A stretch of 9,358 nt of DNA. It comes from Klebsiella pneumoniae (GTDB lineage Bacteria > Pseudomonadota > Gammaproteobacteria > Pseudomonadales > Azotimanducaceae). The translations under genes were made by a program, and so were the position numbers. This document shows, one piece after another, positions 6,201-9,358 of the stretch. Numbering within the stretch: position 1 is the stretch's first letter; each line of letters opens with the position of its first letter. Under the pieces are notes generated by a model. It was not told where the DNA came from. It searched no databases and worked only from the letters and a program-made list of their open reading frames with translations. Location: positions 1 to 9,358 of the forward strand of contig CAMDVY010000086.1 in the NCBI GenBank assembly GCA_945878745.1, read 5' to 3'.

Positions 6201-6629
6201 TCAGCTGTAATCAAATTTCTGGCCGCTGAGATCGACGGGACCCTGATAAAGCCGGGAATAGCGGCGTGACTTGAACTTCCACTCGCCGTCTTCCCGGATA
6301 ACCTCGTCGTTGTAACATCCATACACGCGGAACGAATATCCATCGGCAGCCCCGAGGATTTCCGTGACGTAGGACCGGCAAGTTCCCCTGTCACCGTCCA
6401 CGCTGACGATGGCAGGCTGTACCAGGAACACGGCAAACGGGAAACCTGCCATGGCCGCCTCCCACACCTTGCGGATTTCGTCACGCCCGCAAACTGGCTG
6501 CTCCCGCAAGTACCACTCGCCGTCCTTCGCCCAGGTGGCCGCCCAATCGTCGCCATTGTGGCGCATGACCGCGTCGGCATAGCGCTGTGGCAGCATCTGG
6601 ATATGCAGGATGTCTTCGGCAACGCTCAT
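6201..6629 (-). CDS. SnoaL-like (NTF2-fold) protein, possibly ring-hydroxylase beta-subunit-like
   Basis: The protein has 142 residues, MSVAEDILHIQ to KFDYS. The pattern IQMLPQRYADAVMRHNGDDWAATWAKDGEWYL...GRDEIRKVWEAAM, followed by beta strands (AIVSVDGDRGTCRSYVTEIL, FRVYGCYNDEVIREDGEWKFKSRRYSRLY), is characteristic of the SnoaL_4/NTF2-like alpha+beta cone. This fold covers small isomerases, dehydratases and the beta subunits of ring-hydroxylating dioxygenases. At 142 residues it is shorter than typical dioxygenase beta subunits (about 160-180), so a stand-alone SnoaL-like role is more likely. The start is set by AAGGAA (plus-strand 6638-6643) 8 nt upstream. The frame is open much further upstream, but that part is antisense or shadow sequence inside the thioesterase gene. 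It lies downstream of the thioesterase gene on the same strand and converges on the Rieske gene, so it is not co-transcribed with the oxygenase. Confidence 0.85.
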   Translation of the reverse strand: MSVAEDILHIQMLPQRYADAVMRHNGDDWAATWAKDGEWYLREQPVCGRDEIRKVWEAAMAGFPFAVFLVQPAIVSVDGDRGTCRSYVTEILGAADGYSFRVYGCYNDEVIREDGEWKFKSRRYSRLYQGPVDLSGQKFDYS

Positions 6630-6750
6630 TTCGTCTATTCCTTGTTTTGTTTTCAAAGGGGATATCGAGACGAAAAGTAGCCTGAAGCGCCATGAGATGC
6701 CAGCCACCGGATACCCTTGCGTATCAATCTTGTCATGTTGAGAAGCTCTG

Positions 6751-6774
6751 ACGACCTCGATCACGACCTCGATC
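6751..6774. repeat. 12-bp perfect tandem duplication over the thioesterase stop codon
   Basis: acgacctcgatc occurs at 6751-6762 and again at 6763-6774. The second copy includes two bases of the thioesterase stop codon (minus strand, 6775-6773), so the duplication lies exactly at the gene's 3' end. The rest of the 143-nt gap to the SnoaL-like gene (6630-6772) holds only that gene's ribosome binding site. Confidence 0.9.
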
Positions 6775-7198
6775 AGCCAGGTGATGACGGTCTTGGCACG
6801 ATGGCAAACGTTCCGCTGGCTTGTCCGAGATGTCGATTTTCGCCATCGAAGAGATCGCTCACCAGCGAGGCTGTGGTTCGACCGCGGTTCACTACTCGGG
6901 TTTCGCAACTGAGCGCGCCACTCTTCCATGGCCGGAAGTAGCTGATCTTGATTTCGATCGTGGAGCAGATTTCGTTCGCTGCAAGTATTGATGTCAGCGC
7001 TGCACCCATCCCGGTGTCGGCGAGCGCGTACAGCACTGCACCGTGCACGGTACCGTGCGGATTGAAGTGATCCGCGCAAACGTCGAGGGTCATGCGGCTC
7101 CTCCCGTCGGCCCGTTGATCAACCTTAAAGCCAAGGAGATCCGCAAATGGATGTGGAGGAGGCGTTCGGGTTTCGGTGGTCACGACAGGTCGATCCAT
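6773..7198 (-). CDS. PaaI-like hotdog-fold acyl-CoA thioesterase
   Basis: The protein has 141 residues from ATG at 7198; a TTG at 7213 would add five residues, and neither has a clear Shine-Dalgarno. The core HFNPHGTVHGAVLYALADTGMGAAL (45-69) is the PaaI/4HBT signature N-x-x-G-x-x-H-G-[GA]-x(4)-L-x-D. N46, H52 and G53 position the thioester, and D61 is the likely catalytic acid. The conserved partner strand TIEIKISYFRPWKSGALSCETRVVNRGRTTASLVSDLFD completes the hotdog fold. The second Gly of the usual HGG is Ala (A54), a tolerated change. Members hydrolyse acyl- or aroyl-CoA esters in the cytoplasm, often rescuing CoA in aromatic catabolism. It is transcribed toward the SnoaL-like gene (143-nt gap) and away from the VOC gene (139-nt divergent gap, no clear promoter recognised). 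Its substrate is not known. Confidence 0.9.
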   Translation of the reverse strand: MDRPVVTTETRTPPPHPFADLLGFKVDQRADGRSRMTLDVCADHFNPHGTVHGAVLYALADTGMGAALTSILAANEICSTIEIKISYFRPWKSGALSCETRVVNRGRTTASLVSDLFDGENRHLGQASGTFAIVPRPSSPG

Positions 7199-7324
7199 GG
7201 AAAAAGGCAGCAAACACTACGATTGATGAGAAGCGCTCGACAAGGATCTTTTTTCAGCAAACGTATCGCACTTGAAGGGAGCACGGATCCATGTTGTGCT
7301 CACAGTTATTGGCTGAACAACCGA

Positions 7325-7332
7325 GAGAGGAA
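7325..7332 (+). promoter_or_regulatory. Ribosome binding site of the VOC gene
   Basis: GAGAGGAA, with core AGGA at 7328-7331, lies 6 nt before ATG 7338. It supports this start over the longer overlapping plus-strand frame that begins at 7043. Confidence 0.75.
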
Positions 7333-7337
7333 CCGCA

Positions 7338-7781
7338 ATGCAGCAACTCACACCGATGGAAGTCGGCATCGTCGTCTCGGACCTCGATCAAATGCTCGCC
7401 TTCTACACGGGGGTGCTGTCCTGCGTCGAACAGCGGCGCTCGGACATTCCCGTCGAACTCAGCCGGGCACTGCGTGCGGCGCCTGCGGGTTACATCAACG
7501 TATGGCTCAAGACGCCTTACGGCGAAGTCATCAAGCTCGTAAAACCGCCAACGGCACCCATCAGTGGCAAGGCGCCGGAGTTTTCCAGCGCTCGATCAGG
7601 TTTCGCTTATCTCACCTTCTATTGTGCAGAAATCGAAAAAGTCCTTTCCACCGCCAAGGCACAGGGTGCCGTCGTGCGGTCTGAAGACTGGACCATGTCC
7701 GGCTCCATGGGCCTCAAGCTGGTGTTCTTCGAGGACCCGGACGGCAACGTTATCGAACTGGTTGAACCGAAGTCGGCGTGA
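7338..7781 (+). CDS. VOC-superfamily (glyoxalase/bleomycin-resistance fold) protein
   Basis: The protein has 147 residues made of two beta-alpha-beta-beta-beta modules. Module 1 opens MEVGIVVSDLDQMLAFYTGVLSC (7-29) and closes GEVIKLVKPP. Module 2 opens GFAYLTFYCAEIEKVLSTAKAQGA (89-111) and closes EDPDGNVIELVEP (132-144). This layout is diagnostic of the VOC fold seen in glyoxalases, extradiol dioxygenases, methylmalonyl-CoA epimerases and binding proteins. The usual metal ligands sit at the first strand of each module (His) and near each module's end (Glu). Here the aligned residues are E8, K66, Y91 and E140, so only the last is canonical. Standard divalent-metal chemistry is therefore doubtful; it may be a binding protein or use different ligands. 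It is divergent from the thioesterase gene, and its product is convergent with tamB. Function unknown; fold assignment strong. Confidence 0.88.
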   Translation: MQQLTPMEVGIVVSDLDQMLAFYTGVLSCVEQRRSDIPVELSRALRAAPAGYINVWLKTPYGEVIKLVKPPTAPISGKAPEFSSARSGFAYLTFYCAEIEKVLSTAKAQGAVVRSEDWTMSGSMGLKLVFFEDPDGNVIELVEPKSA

Positions 7782-7881
7782 AAAGAACCTGCGTGGTCCT
7801 CGGCACTAACCCAGCGAAAAACCGATTCTCCTGTGCATTACCAGGCTGCGATACTGCTGTCGTTCAGCATTGCGCTCGACG

Positions 7882-9358
7882 TTACTGCCGCTCCTTGACG
7901 AAGAACACGTCTGCGCTGTTTCGTTCTGCAGAGGATTCGGTGACGACGCGCCAATCCTGCGATAACGCATACTCGATGCGCAGCGTCGACAGTGCCTCCA
8001 GCAGGGAGATTCCGTAGCTGACATACAGGTCTGGCGTCAGGTATTTGCCCAGTACCAATGCAGCCGTTTCATTCCCCTCTCCTGCGGGCACCTCGATGCC
8101 AACCTGATCAAGACCGAGACCGCCACCCAGTCGTTTTGTCAGGAAGTCACCCGCCCTGACGCCAAGAGCCAATGCAGCCTCGTTCATGACGGATGTTTCG
8201 GCGGAGGAAGTGGTCTGTAACGGTCTGCCGAACAGCAACCACGACAACTGTTCCGACTGGGTCATTCCCGGCACCGAGTACAGCCTGACCTCCGGGCGGT
8301 CAATCGCACCGCTGGCGCGCAGACCCACGGTGACTTCCTTGGACGGTGTCCGGCTGGCATCCACGTCGATGGCCGGCTTGAGAAGCGGCGTGTCACTCCA
8401 CAACAGACGTCCGCGATTCACCACCAGTTTTTGCCCGTAGGCGGCGTAAGTCCCCTCGCTTGTAACGATCGAGCCGTTGGCCGTGGTCAATTGACCGCGT
8501 TGCCGGAGTGCGATGCCGCCACCCAGCGTTGTGTCCAGACCAAAACCGGTAAATTTAACGTCGCCGCCGAAGCGCAGGTTCACATCTGCATTGACCAAAT
8601 AGGCAGTTTTCCGGCCCGCTGTCGCAGTTGAGCCGCCAATGCGCTGATCCTGACTGACCGTGACGGCAGATACGGGGCGCTCGCGGATTCTGACGCGTGC
8701 CCAGGGAATGAGAACTTCCCCTGCGAGCGTGACCATTCCCTGCTCAAGGCGAAGCTCTACATCCGGGGACGCCTGGATCTGCGCCAGATCCGTATTCAGC
8801 ACTCGAACGGCTTCACCGGTCAGACGGCCCTCTCCGTCCGATGTCTTGATATCCCCGGTCCAGTCGACTGCGCCGGTCAGCACCAGAGTTCCGTCAACAG
8901 AGGTGCCCTGGCCGCGCACCTCGACGCGACGCAGCCGGGAGTCCTTTAATGCGGGGGAAACAACCTCCAGCGAGACGTTGGTCCACGACAATCCCTGTTC
9001 GGGCAGCCGAAACTGGCCATTGGACCACTGCAACAGCCCTTCCAGATCGGGATTCCCCAGTGTTCCGGCCAGGATCGCCTCCCCTGACACGTCACCTTTG
9101 AGATCTGTCGCATAGGCGAGGACGCTTTCGAGAAATGCAACGTCGGGCAAGACAGCTTTGACAGATCCACTGATTTGCGAAGCGAGCCAGTCCTTCGTAT
9201 CGATGGACAAGGTGGCATCCCCGCTAAACCCGCCCATCGGATCATCAGGTTGCTGCAGGTCAAACCGCCACGGCCCAGAGTCTGCACTGGTAAGCGTCAG
9301 CTGTATGGGCGCCACCCGAAACCGCTCCAAGACCACTTCATCCGTACCCGGCTCCGCA
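7882..9358 (-). CDS. tamB: TamB (translocation and assembly module, DUF490), C-terminal part; 5' end outside window
   Basis: The frame is open to the right edge, so only the last 491 residues are visible of a protein normally around 1,200 or more long. The visible part is rich in short beta strands (a beta-taco groove) and carries typical late TamB features: RLTGEAVRVLNTDLAQIQASPDVELRL, GTYAAYGQKLVVNRGRLLWSDTPLLKPAIDVDASR, RPEVRLYSVPGMTQSEQLSWLLFGRPL, and an end segment GISLLEALSTLRIEYALSQDWRVVTESSAERNSADVFFVKERQ. TamB is anchored in the inner membrane and spans the periplasm. It works with the Omp85 protein TamA in outer-membrane protein assembly and phospholipid transport. tamA, if adjacent as usual, would lie beyond the right edge. 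The 100-bp gap to the convergent VOC gene (7782-7881) shows no clear terminator. This is a housekeeping gene, so it marks the edge of the accessory-looking part of the window. Confidence 0.93.
   Translation of the reverse strand, partial: AEPGTDEVVLERFRVAPIQLTLTSADSGPWRFDLQQPDDPMGGFSGDATLSIDTKDWLASQISGSVKAVLPDVAFLESVLAYATDLKGDVSGEAILAGTLGNPDLEGLLQWSNGQFRLPEQGLSWTNVSLEVVSPALKDSRLRRVEVRGQGTSVDGTLVLTGAVDWTGDIKTSDGEGRLTGEAVRVLNTDLAQIQASPDVELRLEQGMVTLAGEVLIPWARVRIRERPVSAVTVSQDQRIGGSTATAGRKTAYLVNADVNLRFGGDVKFTGFGLDTTLGGGIALRQRGQLTTANGSIVTSEGTYAAYGQKLVVNRGRLLWSDTPLLKPAIDVDASRTPSKEVTVGLRASGAIDRPEVRLYSVPGMTQSEQLSWLLFGRPLQTTSSAETSVMNEAALALGVRAGDFLTKRLGGGLGLDQVGIEVPAGEGNETAALVLGKYLTPDLYVSYGISLLEALSTLRIEYALSQDWRVVTESSAERNSADVFFVKERQ

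Noticed and set aside
6630..7079. N-terminal extension of the SnoaL-like frame up to 7079 (292 residues in total)
   Set aside because: The extra part overlaps the thioesterase gene in another frame, is rich in Arg/Ser without family features, and the ATG at 6629 has a good Shine-Dalgarno and the right family length.
7199..7337. Search for a promoter pair in the divergent gap between the thioesterase and VOC genes
   Set aside because: A TTGAAG at 7272-7277 resembles a -35 box, but no matching -10 at proper spacing was found, so no promoter is called.
7043..7684. Plus-strand frame of 213 codons overlapping the thioesterase and VOC genes
   Set aside because: It is a shadow of two well-supported genes and its translation (Arg/His-rich, low complexity) resembles no family.

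Overview
The window reads as a moderately GC-rich Gram-negative chromosome, most likely a proteobacterium. The evidence is an outer-membrane beta-barrel C-terminus at the left edge and a TamB C-terminus at the right edge. A hydrocarbon-, aromatic- or steroid-degrading gammaproteobacterium would fit the Rieske/SnoaL/thioesterase/VOC gene mix, but no gene here fixes the taxon. I see no rRNA, tRNA, CRISPR array, transposase or integrase.

Layout, left to right. (1) 1-434: C-terminal end of an outer-membrane porin-like barrel. (2) 474-1880: a two-gene unit on the + strand, an exported FMN-binding protein with a covalent-flavinylation motif and a small two-TM PepSY-type membrane protein. Together these look like an extracytoplasmic electron-transfer pair. 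(3) 2091-4399: a cytochrome P450 with an intact heme-thiolate pocket but a non-canonical I-helix, followed 56 nt later by a DXD glycosyltransferase. This is a possible oxidise-then-glycosylate pair. (4) 4626-6161: a long Rieske non-heme iron oxygenase alpha subunit with its own strong ribosome binding site. It ends in a perfect inverted repeat shared with the convergent minus-strand genes. (5) 6201-7198 (minus strand): a SnoaL-like protein and a PaaI-like hotdog thioesterase, transcribed thioesterase first. (6) 7338-7781 (plus strand): a VOC/glyoxalase-fold protein, divergent from the thioesterase. (7) 7882-9358 (minus strand): the C-terminal 491 residues of TamB, a housekeeping envelope gene marking the edge of the accessory stretch.

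Functionally, the centre resembles a catabolic or tailoring islet: Rieske oxygenase, SnoaL-like protein, CoA thioesterase, VOC protein and P450. The gene orientations vary, so it is not one operon, and no ferredoxin, reductase or beta subunit is present to complete the oxygenases. The substrates cannot be read from the sequence.

The clearest structure outside the genes is a set of short perfect or near-perfect tandem duplications (12, 15, 15 and 22 bp). Each lies on a gene boundary: a signal-peptide start region, a ribosome binding site and two stop codons. The most unusual proteins are the P450, which lacks the I-helix acid/alcohol pair, and the VOC protein, in which three of the four usual metal positions are replaced.
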